Shown piece after piece: positions 8,438 through 17,148 of a stretch of 64,000 nucleotides of DNA. Every line of letters begins with the position of its first letter. Position 1 is the first letter of the stretch. A program made the position numbers and the translations under genes. The stretch comes from Rheinheimera sp. A13L (lineage in GTDB: Bacteria > Pseudomonadota > Gammaproteobacteria > Enterobacterales > Alteromonadaceae). The notes beneath the pieces are model-generated. The model was not told the origin of the DNA and did not search any database. It saw only the letters and a program-made list of their open reading frames with translations. The DNA lies in contig NZ_AFHI01000071.1 in assembly GCF_000217935.1 (NCBI RefSeq), forward strand, positions 94,216 through 158,215, written 5' to 3'.

Positions 8438-10066
8438 ATGACGGAAGGATTAATGGGCCCAGCGTTAAAAGTGAGTTCAATTAAAAGCGCACTGATCTGG
8501 GTTGTGATGCTGATTTGCAGTATCACTCTGTGTGTGTCCCTGACCATTGCCACCTTACAAGATGTGAAAGCTGAAAAGAAAAACCTGTCTGAACAACTGC
8601 ACTCTTACGCCGCCATCATTGCCTTTAACGCTGTAGGCTCTATCGAAACAGATGATTCAGAAGTAGAAGACAAACGTATCGCGTCTTTTGCCGCCGAATC
8701 CAGACTGCACAATATTCATATTTATAAAGTTCAGGAAAACGGCGAGCTGAGCTTTTTTGCCAGTTACAACAGAAGAGACGTTGGCCCCTATCCTACCCAG
8801 TTCAACAAAGTAGAACAGTACCAAAACGCCACCATAGGCGATGGGGTCATGGAACTGACCAAAAAAATAGAGTCTGACGGTAAATTAATAGGTTATGTCT
8901 ATATGCGTGCCAGTTTGGATGAACTGAGCCGCTATGTTCAAAACAGAGTGTTATTCGATATTTTAATTGCCCTCTGCTCTTTAATAGGTGCTTTTATTAT
9001 TGCCAACAGATTACAACGGCGTTTTACCAAACCCTTGTACAGCTTGCTGGCTTTAGTACAAAAAATTTCCAAAGAAAAAGATTATCAAATCCGTGTACCT
9101 TCTATGGAAATAGTTGAGTTTCATAATCTGGGCAGGGCGATCAACACTATGCTGGATAGAACTGAGCAGCAAATGACCAAACTGCGCAGCGCCGAAAGTG
9201 AAATACGTCAGCTGAACCAGGATTTAGAACAAAAAATTAATGACAGAACCCTGGCACTGAAAACTTCAAATCAGGATTTATTAAACACTTTATCCACTCT
9301 GCACCAGTATCAGAATCAAATTGTTGAAACTGAAAAAATGGCCAGTTTAGGCCAAATGGTGGCTGGTGTAGCCCATGAAGTAAATACGCCTATAGGACTT
9401 GGAGTTACAGCTTCAACTTTAATGCAGGACAAGCTAGCGGAGATACAAAAAGCTTTTGACGATAAGAAGTTAACCTCAAATCAACTGGCAAAATTTCTTG
9501 GTGACAGCGCTGAAAACCTTGGCATTATTTACCGAAATCTTGAACGGGCAGCTAACCTTATCCGTAGCTTTAAGCAAGTGGCTGTGGATCAATCCAACGA
9601 CAACAGAAGATACTTTAATATGTATCAGTTGCTCAATGAAGTGCTGTTGTCACTGCGGCCTAACCTGAAAAAAACTCAGCATCAGGTGATACTTAATTGT
9701 GATGAAAAACTGGAGCTGGAAAGTAAACCAGGTCCTATCAGCCAGATCCTGATTAATCTTATTATGAATAGCCTGATCCATGCCTTTGAAAACAAAGAAC
9801 AAGGCACTATGACCATCAGTGTGACTCTGGCCAATAGCCGTTGTTACCTGCATTATCAGGATAATGGTGCTGGTGTACCCGAGAATATTAAAAAGCGTAT
9901 TTTTGACCCTTTTGTCACTACAAAAAGAGGCGAAGGTGGCAGCGGTTTAGGTATGCATCTGGTTTATAACCTGGTGACACAGGCTTTAAACGGAAAAATT
10001 CAGCTGGAAAGCTCTTTGGATCATGGTATCGACATTCAAATCGACTTCCCTGTGATCCCTAAATAA
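8438..10066 (+). CDS. Membrane sensor histidine kinase (CHASE8-like sensor, HAMP, HisKA, HATPase)
   Basis: 542 residues. A transmembrane helix at about 15-37 and another at about 175-195 flank a periplasmic region of about 140 residues whose LHSYAAIIAFNAVGSIETDD and later YASYNRR-like pattern resembles CHASE8 sensors. A HAMP linker follows (about 190-245), then a coiled coil, then the dimerisation domain with phospho-acceptor His313 (VAHEVNTPIG), and the ATPase domain with N box NLIMNSLIHAF, G1 DNGAGVP and G2 GEGGSGLGMHL. It belongs to the AHEVNTP (HPK4) class. No response regulator is adjacent in an operon; the next gene, arcA, lies 500 bases away behind a palindromic element. An alternative ATG at 8453 has AAGGA only three bases upstream. 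Confidence 0.88.
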   Translation: MTEGLMGPALKVSSIKSALIWVVMLICSITLCVSLTIATLQDVKAEKKNLSEQLHSYAAIIAFNAVGSIETDDSEVEDKRIASFAAESRLHNIHIYKVQENGELSFFASYNRRDVGPYPTQFNKVEQYQNATIGDGVMELTKKIESDGKLIGYVYMRASLDELSRYVQNRVLFDILIALCSLIGAFIIANRLQRRFTKPLYSLLALVQKISKEKDYQIRVPSMEIVEFHNLGRAINTMLDRTEQQMTKLRSAESEIRQLNQDLEQKINDRTLALKTSNQDLLNTLSTLHQYQNQIVETEKMASLGQMVAGVAHEVNTPIGLGVTASTLMQDKLAEIQKAFDDKKLTSNQLAKFLGDSAENLGIIYRNLERAANLIRSFKQVAVDQSNDNRRYFNMYQLLNEVLLSLRPNLKKTQHQVILNCDEKLELESKPGPISQILINLIMNSLIHAFENKEQGTMTISVTLANSRCYLHYQDNGAGVPENIKKRIFDPFVTTKRGEGGSGLGMHLVYNLVTQALNGKIQLESSLDHGIDIQIDFPVIPK

Positions 10067-10075
10067 GATAAATGC

Positions 10076-10389
10076 TAGAACGTGTTGACGTTTCGAGATT
10101 AAATTTTGTTCGTTCTGGCGCCGCTTTGAGCGCGAAAGGAGGAGCGAAGTTTAGTTATTCTAAATGAGTGACGAGTGAAGCTTCCGCTCCTGCTCACGCC
10201 CCTTACCTACATCCATGTAGGCAACAAAGCTCAGGGCGCCGCCAGACGAACCCGAAGGGCAGCGCCTGGCCGGCCTTTCTGCTGCGTTAGCACTCGTTTA
10301 TGTAGATTAACTGCACTGCACTCGCGCTGCCTTGCATAAAAACCGGCCAGACTGCTGCAAAAACACCCCTGAAACGTCAACAGGTTCTA
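10076..10389. repeat. MITE-like palindromic intergenic element
   Basis: A 314-base noncoding segment bounded by 19-bp inverted repeats (TAGAACGTGTTGACGTTTC at 10076-10094; the complement of 10371-10389 reads TAGAACCTGTTGACGTTTC) with a single mismatch. The outermost TA on each side could be a target duplication. Inside there are further short inverted repeats, for example CCTACATCCATGTAGG near 10206-10221 and GGCGCC palindromes on both sides. It is more GC-rich than the flanks and has no open frame of note. It fills most of the gap between the orphan sensor kinase and arcA. Confidence 0.7.
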
Positions 10390-10563
10390 TAACAACAATA
10401 TATTTTTCAACCACTTAATTTAGCTTCGGCTAATTGTTAACAAATAAACTTGTTAACAAAATCTGTGGTCTATATAATTGCTCAGACAATGACCATGGGT
10501 CACTTTCTTTCTAAAAATATACAAATCAAATACTTAACTACGTTCACATAAGGTTTAAGCATA

Positions 10564-11271
10564 ATGCAGACCCCTGTTATTCTGATTGTTGAAGATGAAG
10601 AAGTAACACGACTGAATCTGGTCAGCCTGTTTGAAGGCGAAGGCTATGATGTGGTTGAAGCAGTGAATGGTGAAGAAATGAACCAGAAACTGTCCGAACA
10701 CAAAGTCAATTTGATTGTTATGGATATCAATCTGCCTGGCAAAAACGGCTTGATCCTTGCCCGTGAATTACGCCAGAAAGAAAATGTAGGTCTGATTTTT
10801 CTGACCGGACGTGACAGTGAAGTCGATCGCATTTTAGGCCTGGAAATTGGTGCAGATGATTATCTGACCAAGCCTTTTAACCCACGTGAACTGACAATTC
10901 GTGCCCGCAACCTGTTAAACCGCACAGTCTCTCAACCAGTAGTGGAAGAGCATAAAAGTGTGGTGAAATTTAATGGTTGGGTATTGGATGAAAACAGCCG
11001 CAACCTGACATCTCCTGAAGGTGTGTCACGCCGTTTACCTAAAGGTGAATACCGTGCCTTACGTTTAATGCTGGACAGCCCGGGTAAAATTTTCACCCGT
11101 GAACAACTGATCCGCCATATGACAGGCCGCGAACTCAGAGCAAACGACAGAACTGTGGATGTAACCATTCGCCGTATCCGTAAGCATTTTGAGTCCGACG
11201 TGGATAGCCCGGAGTTAATCAGCACCATTCACGGTGAAGGTTACCGCTTTGTAGGTAAACTGGAAAAATAA
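10564..11271 (+). CDS. arcA: Response regulator ArcA (OmpR family)
   Basis: 235 residues. ArcA represses aerobic respiratory genes and activates fermentative ones when phosphorylated by ArcB. The receiver domain has acidic residues DEE at 11-13, phospho-acceptor Asp54 ([11 protein letters not shown]), Thr in FLTGRD and Lys in [11 protein letters not shown]. The winged-helix domain ends with [24 protein letters not shown] and [10 protein letters not shown], near-identical to E. coli ArcA (238 aa). About 175 bases of AT-rich sequence lie between the palindromic element and the ATG and probably hold its promoter. arcB follows in convergent orientation. Confidence 0.97.
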   Translation: MQTPVILIVEDEEVTRLNLVSLFEGEGYDVVEAVNGEEMNQKLSEHKVNLIVMDINLPGKNGLILARELRQKENVGLIFLTGRDSEVDRILGLEIGADDYLTKPFNPRELTIRARNLLNRTVSQPVVEEHKSVVKFNGWVLDENSRNLTSPEGVSRRLPKGEYRALRLMLDSPGKIFTREQLIRHMTGRELRANDRTVDVTIRRIRKHFESDVDSPELISTIHGEGYRFVGKLEK

Positions 11272-11278
11272 TCCTGTA

Positions 11279-11303
11279 GGGGCGGGTCTTGTACCCGCCC
11301 GTC
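11279..11303. terminator. Hairpin after arcA, part of a dispersed GTAGGGGCGGG repeat
   Basis: GGGCGGGT (11280-11287) pairs with ACCCGCCC (11293-11300) around a five-base loop; the element starts CCTGTAGGGGCGGG. It lacks a T tract but sits between convergent arcA and arcB. A related sequence follows gltD (about 27384-27440). Confidence 0.5.
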
Positions 11304-11372
11304 TCAAATTCCAATCCGATGCCGGATAGGGTTTATCCCCGCCCCTCTAAAATTCAAATAGAAACAAACGGA

Positions 11373-13658
11373 TTAAGTCCAGCTTTCTATATATTCCTCC
11401 AGAGCGGCCAGGTGCCGCTCTATTGTTATATGGAAATTGATCAACTGATTTTCCATACCTTGCAGTTCAGTACTTTGTTCCAGTAGTTTTGCCTGATGTT
11501 GCACCCACAATAGTCCTACCGAAGCTGCAGCCCCTTTTAGTTTATGAGCCGCCTCCTGAAACTCTGTGACATCCTGCTGCACAGCAGTCTCCATCATTTT
11601 ATTCACATAACCAGGCAACAATTGAGTAAATAACTGCACACTGCGTAACATGGTCTTTTTACCTAAAGATTGCAGATAGTCGTCCAGGGTTTGTTGATCA
11701 AGAATTTGCTGGTCATGAGCTTTTTCAGCGGTGATTTCTTTAGGTGCAGGAGCGCCAAACAGCTGATGTAAAATTTGGTCCAGCTTATTGGTATTAATGG
11801 GTTTAGCTAAAGAGCCATCCACCCGCACGTCTTGCAACTGTTGCTCGGCTTTACGCACATTAGCACTTAATACCACCACCGGCAGTCTGGCTAAAGCGGG
11901 TTCAGAGCGGATAAAACGCGCCACCTGATCACCTGACATATCAGGTAATTGCATATCCAGCAGCACCAGATCTATATCATCTTCGGTTTCAAGCAAAGCC
12001 ATAGCATCTTCGCCAGTTTCTGCCAGAATGACCTGATGACCACGCTGCTCCAGCAAATTAGTGGCAATTTCAGCATTTAAAGGCACATCCTCTACCAGCA
12101 ATATAGTTAAAGCCGGATACATAGCCTGCGGCACGGCAACTGGCGCTGATGTCAGTTGAGCAGGTAAAGACATGCTAAAAGTACTGCCCTGACCTTGCAC
12201 ACTGCTCAGTTTAATCTGACCGGACATAGCTTCAACTAAAGCACGGGACACAGATAAACCTATGCCTGAGCCCACTATACTTAAACGCCTGCCGTCGCTG
12301 GATTTATAGTACATATCAAAAATACGCTGCTGTTCAGCCTCAGCTATACCTATGCCTGTATCTGTGACACTAAAACAAAGCTTAGCCGGATCATCAGTAG
12401 TTAATGAAACCTCCAGTTGCACAGAACCACGGGCGGTAAATTTCACTGCATTATTAATTAGATTCCATAACACTTGCCGAACCCGGGTTGGATCCAAACG
12501 GACATAAAGCTGGCCTGGCAGAGCTGCAGGCTCAATAAACAACAGGCCTTTTTGCTGACAGATTAAGTGGGCAAAATTACAAATATCGTGGACAAAATCA
12601 TTCAGTGGCACAGACTGATAAACAATATCCAAATCCTGACGATCTATTTTATCTAAGTCGATAATATCGTTAAAAATATTACCTAAGGTTTCTGCACTGC
12701 TGAAGATAGTATTGCTCCAGCTGCGCTGCTCTGTGGATAACGGACTCTCCAACAAACGCCTTGTTAAACCTACAATACCGTTGAGCGGCGTACGCAGTTC
12801 ATGACTTAAGGTAGCAATAAACTTGCCTTTGTCCTGATAAGCTTTTTCCAGTGCCTGTTCAGCCAGTTTACGGGAGGTGATATCCCGGCCAAAACCAAGC
12901 AAACCTATATAACGGCCTTGTTTATCAAAAAATGGTACTTTGCGCATTTCAAACCATAACATGCGGCCATCAGGGGTTTGATAATCCACATCCAATGTCA
13001 GCTCTACCCGACTGGCAGAAATTTCCTGATCCGTCAGGATAGCTATAGGGGTTGATTCAGCGTCATAGAGTTCTGCCGGATAATGACCTATCAACTCTTT
13101 GGCGGATTTACCCATAATGACTTCAAACATCTTATTACAGCTGACAAAACGGCCGGTTTCGTCACGGTAATAAAATAAGTCAGGCGAGCTGTCCACTATA
13201 GAGCGGATTAATAAACTTTGTTCTTCCAGCTCTTGCTGAGTTTTACGGCGTTCAGTAATTTCACGGCGTAATTCGTCCACAGCGCGGCGTTTGGCCTGAA
13301 AAGCTTTTTTCCGCTCTTCAATTTCAAAGTTCAGCTGACGAATGGTTTCCTGCATGTTCTGGTTCAGTAGTTTTTCTTGCCGGATAGAATCCTGTAAATA
13401 AAACAACGCCTCGTCTAAATGCCGAACCAGATAAAAACTGCTTAACAAAAAGGCAGGAGTTACAGAAGCAGAAAACAGTAAAGCGCCCAGAACCATGGAC
13501 CAAAGCACCATATCGTGGATCAACAGACTGTACAGGCCTGTCATTACACCTGTCAGCGCCTGCAACAGGATAAAGCACAGGCAAAAACACTGTAACCAGC
13601 CCCATTGAGTTAAAAACCCGGCTAAACGCCGGACTAGCGGGTGAACACTTTGCTGCAT
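11373..13658 (-). CDS. arcB: Hybrid sensor histidine kinase ArcB
   Basis: 761 residues (E. coli 778) with the full ArcB order: two transmembrane helices (about 22-42 and 52-76) with a tiny periplasmic loop, a coiled coil to about 150, a PAS domain (155-265), HisKA with His286 (SHELRTPLNGIVGL), an ATPase domain to about 500, a receiver with Asp568 (VLLDMQLPDMSG) and an Hpt domain with His705 (AHKLKGAAASVG). E. coli ArcB senses quinone redox state through Cys180 and Cys241; here Cys174 (SCNKMFEV) matches the first, but the position of the second is Trp235 (GRMLWFEMRKVP), with the same six-residue offset as the phospho-acceptor His. It is convergent with arcA, whereas E. coli arcA and arcB are far apart. 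Confidence 0.94.
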   Translation of the reverse strand: MQQSVHPLVRRLAGFLTQWGWLQCFCLCFILLQALTGVMTGLYSLLIHDMVLWSMVLGALLFSASVTPAFLLSSFYLVRHLDEALFYLQDSIRQEKLLNQNMQETIRQLNFEIEERKKAFQAKRRAVDELRREITERRKTQQELEEQSLLIRSIVDSSPDLFYYRDETGRFVSCNKMFEVIMGKSAKELIGHYPAELYDAESTPIAILTDQEISASRVELTLDVDYQTPDGRMLWFEMRKVPFFDKQGRYIGLLGFGRDITSRKLAEQALEKAYQDKGKFIATLSHELRTPLNGIVGLTRRLLESPLSTEQRSWSNTIFSSAETLGNIFNDIIDLDKIDRQDLDIVYQSVPLNDFVHDICNFAHLICQQKGLLFIEPAALPGQLYVRLDPTRVRQVLWNLINNAVKFTARGSVQLEVSLTTDDPAKLCFSVTDTGIGIAEAEQQRIFDMYYKSSDGRRLSIVGSGIGLSVSRALVEAMSGQIKLSSVQGQGSTFSMSLPAQLTSAPVAVPQAMYPALTILLVEDVPLNAEIATNLLEQRGHQVILAETGEDAMALLETEDDIDLVLLDMQLPDMSGDQVARFIRSEPALARLPVVVLSANVRKAEQQLQDVRVDGSLAKPINTNKLDQILHQLFGAPAPKEITAEKAHDQQILDQQTLDDYLQSLGKKTMLRSVQLFTQLLPGYVNKMMETAVQQDVTEFQEAAHKLKGAAASVGLLWVQHQAKLLEQSTELQGMENQLINFHITIERHLAALEEYIESWT

Positions 13659-14129
13659 TATCTGCCTTTGAAAATCAATTCGTCACAACAAGGGGCAAGC
13701 TACCCGATACATAGTGTTGTTTTAGTCCAGCAAGTCTGCCAGATCCTGCAGCTTTTTGTCCTGCTAAATTTTGTCCTCTACAGAGCTAAAACAGGTAAAG
13801 ACCCATGATTGTGAGCATTTTTTAACCAAACATCAGTTTTACTGACGAAGAATGATTGACAGAAGATGACAGAGCGGTTAAATCTTAAAGCCATCTGAAT
13901 TTATTCATCTGCAAAGTAATATGCTAAAAAAAGCGGTATCGCTCTCTACATATTACTACTCGTCCTACTACCTGTCGGAGTGGTTTAACGAGTAGCCAAA
14001 CCACCAGCTCACTGCTGGGTGTTTGCTATTTAAAACTAAACCATAACAACTAACAGCCTGCTGAAAATCACTCTGCAACCCGGTTGCCAGAGCAGACAGT
14101 GCTGTAATGAAGCAACAGGTAATAAAAAA
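13659..14129. promoter_or_regulatory. Intergenic region between arcB and the TonB-dependent receptor, with structured leader
   Basis: The 471 bases hold the divergent promoters. Near the receptor gene CTACTCGT (13956-13963) pairs with ACGAGTAG (13988-13995), and within the same stretch GTGGTTT (13980-13986) can pair with AAACCAC (13999-14005), followed by a CCAGC/GCTGG hairpin. The first two pairings cannot both form. The leader to the ATG at 14130 would be 100 bases or more. No known riboswitch class is recognised and I cannot fold it here. Confidence 0.4.
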
Positions 14130-17045
14130 ATGTTTAAACCATCTATGCTTTCGCTGGCCATTGCGGCTTGCTGCTTTTCCGTATCTGCTCAAACTGAAAC
14201 TACAACAGAAAACGATTCAATAGAAAAAATCGAAGTTACAGGCTCCCGCCTCAAGGGGGTTGATTTAGAGGGCGCTCAGCCACTGGTCGTGATCAGCAGC
14301 GACGATATTAAGAAATCCGGCGCTAATACTATTTTTGATTTATTGAAAGACGTAGGCCAATTGAGAGGCGGCGAAGGCACTTTTTCTACCTCTGAAAGTG
14401 GCGCTACCTCAACTTCAACACCAGCAGGTCAGGCTGCAGCATCATTGCGTGGTTTAGGCCCGGCTTCTACTTTGACACTGATTAACGGGCGTCGTGTTGC
14501 AGCCAGCTCTTTTGCCGCTGGCACTCAGAACTTTGTTGACGTTAACAGCATTCCTTTAGCTGCTGTAGAGCGTATTGAAGTATTAGCCACAGGCGCATCG
14601 GCCGTTTATGGTGCCGACGCCGTAGCTGGTGTTATTAACTACATACTGAAAAAAGATTACGAAGGCGTGGAGCTTAATGCCTCTTATGGTGACAGCATGG
14701 CGTCCAGCGATGAGAGCCGCCGTAACCTGAATCTGGTAGTTGGTCAACAAGTAGCTGGTGGTCAGTTGACTGTATTCGCGGATTATTTTGACCGTAATGC
14801 CTTTAGTGCTCAGGACAGAGATTTTACCCGCTCTCCACTCTTGCAAAGCTCATACTCCTATCTGCCAAAAAACACACCTAATATTTATTACCGCTCAGTA
14901 CGTTCAGGTGATGAACTGGCCACGCCCGGCTGTGCGACAGCACTTGTAACCACAGAGTTTGGTGAAGAAATTTGCGCTTATTACCCCAATGAAGATGACC
15001 AACTGAACTCAGATTTAACCAGTTACTCCACTGGCGCTATTTTCCAAAAAGATTTTGGCGATATCAGCTGGAATACAGATGTATTTTTCAGCAATACCAA
15101 ATCAGTGGCCATCTCAAGCCCGGCGCCAATTAACAAACTGGATGACAGTGAAGGCCCTTATGTTGACGAAAGCGCTCTGGATGTTTTTGAACCGGCCATC
15201 CGTGACGAGTTACTCGACCAGTTAAGGATATCCCGCTTTGAAACACTGGCTGGCCGCGAGCTTCGTGGTTTTGCTTTTGATGCCCGTTTTGGCACACCTC
15301 GTACAGTAGAAGTAGAAACTGATGCTTTGCGTTTAGTCAGTGCTTTGTCTGGTTCTATCGGCGATTGGGGCTGGGAGTCAGCCGTAATCTACTCTGAATC
15401 AAAATCTGATCAGTTGGCCACTCAGGGTATTTATAACAGATATAAATATCATGCAGCTTTAGCAGGAGAACTTTGCTCCAATGGCAGCATCGCCAGCTAC
15501 GACGCTGATAACGACAGCTTAAGTTGCAGCAGCGGCTCTTTAGGCGCTATGTATAACCCTTTCCTGCAAAATGACAGCAACAACGATACCTTGTTAGCTT
15601 TGGCTCAGGAAATGCCAAGCCGCAAAGGTAAAAGCACTGTGGTCGGCTGGGATGCGCGTTTTAACGGCGATTTGATGGAATTTAACGATGGCGTCATTAG
15701 CTCTGCTTTTGGCCTGGAAGTTCGTAAAGAAAAAATTACCGACACACCGTCTGACAATGCTGTAGCACGTGCTGAAAATGGTTATCTGGTTGATGTATTT
15801 GGTTTTGGTTCCAGTCTGTCTGCAGCAGAACGTACCCAATGGGCTGCGTTTTCAGAATTTAACGTACCGCTGGCCAGTACTTTAGATATGCAACTGGCGG
15901 CACGTTATGATCATTTTGACGATTTTGGCAGTACATTTAACCCTAAAATTGGCTTTAGTTATCGCCCTATAGAAGAACTGATTGTCAGAGCCTCTTACGC
16001 TACGTCATTCCGAGCACCTTCCTTAACTCAGGCTGGAGTAAAACTAAGAACCACCACAGCAAGTTTTGATTGTGGCGCCAACCAGGCTGTTGCAGATTTA
16101 TTCTGCGAAGGTTTTGGTGATGAGCGCAGCGGCAACAACGTACTGGAGTTGGGGAACCCACAACTGCAGGCTGAAGAATCAGACTCCATCAGTTTAGGTT
16201 TTGCTTTAAGCCTGACAGAAGACAGTACTTTAACAGTGGATTACTGGCGCTTTGAGCATGAAAATCTGGTCGATACCAATATGACAGGTGTTCTGGCCCG
16301 CGCTATTGGGGATGCTTCTTTACGCCATTGTGGATTGGTGCCAGCAGGTGCCCAGGGTATTTCTTTTGATGAAGAGCTTTGTGATGTTACGGACAACGCG
16401 GGCCTTAATATAACGCAAGACGGCGCCAATATGGCTGAAATACTGGATGAATGGGTTACTTTAGATAACCCACTGTATAAGGAATTGCCGCTCTATCGTG
16501 ACCATGTACTGTTACTGGATAATACCGGTGAACAAACTGTCAGTGGTATCGATCTGGCCTACGATCACAGGTTTAATACTGAAATTGGAACCTTTGGCCT
16601 GAGCCTGGATGCCACTCGTTATTTATCTTTTGAACGCAACAAAGCAGGTTCAGATGAAATTGAAGAGCTGATTGGCAGCTGGCGTTACCCTGAAACCGTA
16701 GCTGGCGTGCGTTTTAGCTGGTCCAAAGGTGACTTCTTCAGCAGTATTTCGGCAAACTACACGGATTCTTATGAAGATGATATCTCCGGCTTGCGCCGCA
16801 GAGAGCTTTCAGAACTTGATGATCTTGGCGTCTTAAACGCAGAAGGTACCCGTCAGGTCTCATCCTGGACTACCTGGCGTATGAATCTGGGATATGATTT
16901 TGCCCAAACCACAATCAGCTTTAATATCGACAATCTGCTTGATCGGGATCCACCAGCAGCTTATGGTTCAAGCCGTGGTTTTGACTCTATTAATCATGAT
17001 GCTTTAGGCCGCAGCTTCCGTATTGCACTAAGCCACAAGTTCTGA
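14130..17045 (+). CDS. TonB-dependent outer membrane receptor
   Basis: 971 residues. A signal peptide (MFKPSMLSLAIAACCFSVSA, cleavage before QTETT) is followed by a TonB-box-like region and IEKIEVTGSRLKGVDLEGAQ. The plug domain (about 50-170) has the LRGLGPASTLTLINGRR and AVERIEVLATGASAVYGADA signatures. The beta-barrel continues to a terminal Phe in IALSHKF, as expected for outer-membrane insertion. These receptors import large or scarce substrates with energy from TonB-ExbBD. The next two genes, on the same strand, are a carrier and an isoaspartyl-dipeptidase-like enzyme, so a peptide substrate is inferred rather than a siderophore. The ribosome-binding site is weak (AGG about 11 bases upstream). 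Confidence 0.92.
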   Translation: MFKPSMLSLAIAACCFSVSAQTETTTENDSIEKIEVTGSRLKGVDLEGAQPLVVISSDDIKKSGANTIFDLLKDVGQLRGGEGTFSTSESGATSTSTPAGQAAASLRGLGPASTLTLINGRRVAASSFAAGTQNFVDVNSIPLAAVERIEVLATGASAVYGADAVAGVINYILKKDYEGVELNASYGDSMASSDESRRNLNLVVGQQVAGGQLTVFADYFDRNAFSAQDRDFTRSPLLQSSYSYLPKNTPNIYYRSVRSGDELATPGCATALVTTEFGEEICAYYPNEDDQLNSDLTSYSTGAIFQKDFGDISWNTDVFFSNTKSVAISSPAPINKLDDSEGPYVDESALDVFEPAIRDELLDQLRISRFETLAGRELRGFAFDARFGTPRTVEVETDALRLVSALSGSIGDWGWESAVIYSESKSDQLATQGIYNRYKYHAALAGELCSNGSIASYDADNDSLSCSSGSLGAMYNPFLQNDSNNDTLLALAQEMPSRKGKSTVVGWDARFNGDLMEFNDGVISSAFGLEVRKEKITDTPSDNAVARAENGYLVDVFGFGSSLSAAERTQWAAFSEFNVPLASTLDMQLAARYDHFDDFGSTFNPKIGFSYRPIEELIVRASYATSFRAPSLTQAGVKLRTTTASFDCGANQAVADLFCEGFGDERSGNNVLELGNPQLQAEESDSISLGFALSLTEDSTLTVDYWRFEHENLVDTNMTGVLARAIGDASLRHCGLVPAGAQGISFDEELCDVTDNAGLNITQDGANMAEILDEWVTLDNPLYKELPLYRDHVLLLDNTGEQTVSGIDLAYDHRFNTEIGTFGLSLDATRYLSFERNKAGSDEIEELIGSWRYPETVAGVRFSWSKGDFFSSISANYTDSYEDDISGLRRRELSELDDLGVLNAEGTRQVSSWTTWRMNLGYDFAQTTISFNIDNLLDRDPPAAYGSSRGFDSINHDALGRSFRIALSHKF

Positions 17046-17107
17046 CATCGGAGCAACGCGACAATGGCCCACAGGCCTTAGAACGCCATGGATGGCGGCG
17101 AATAATT

Positions 17108-17128
17108 AGCCGGGCTTTTAGCCCGGCT
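17108..17128 (+). terminator. Hairpin between receptor and carrier genes
   Basis: AGCCGGGC (17108-17115) pairs perfectly with GCCCGGCT (17121-17128) around a TTTTA loop. No T tract follows, so it could be a partial terminator or an mRNA-processing/stability hairpin that sets the receptor mRNA above the downstream genes. Confidence 0.5.
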
Positions 17129-17148
17129 GCATTTAACAGGTAAATCTC

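Noticed and set aside
11289..11486. 65-codon frame after arcA
   Set aside because: It crosses a palindromic repeat and the end of arcB and has no ribosome-binding site.
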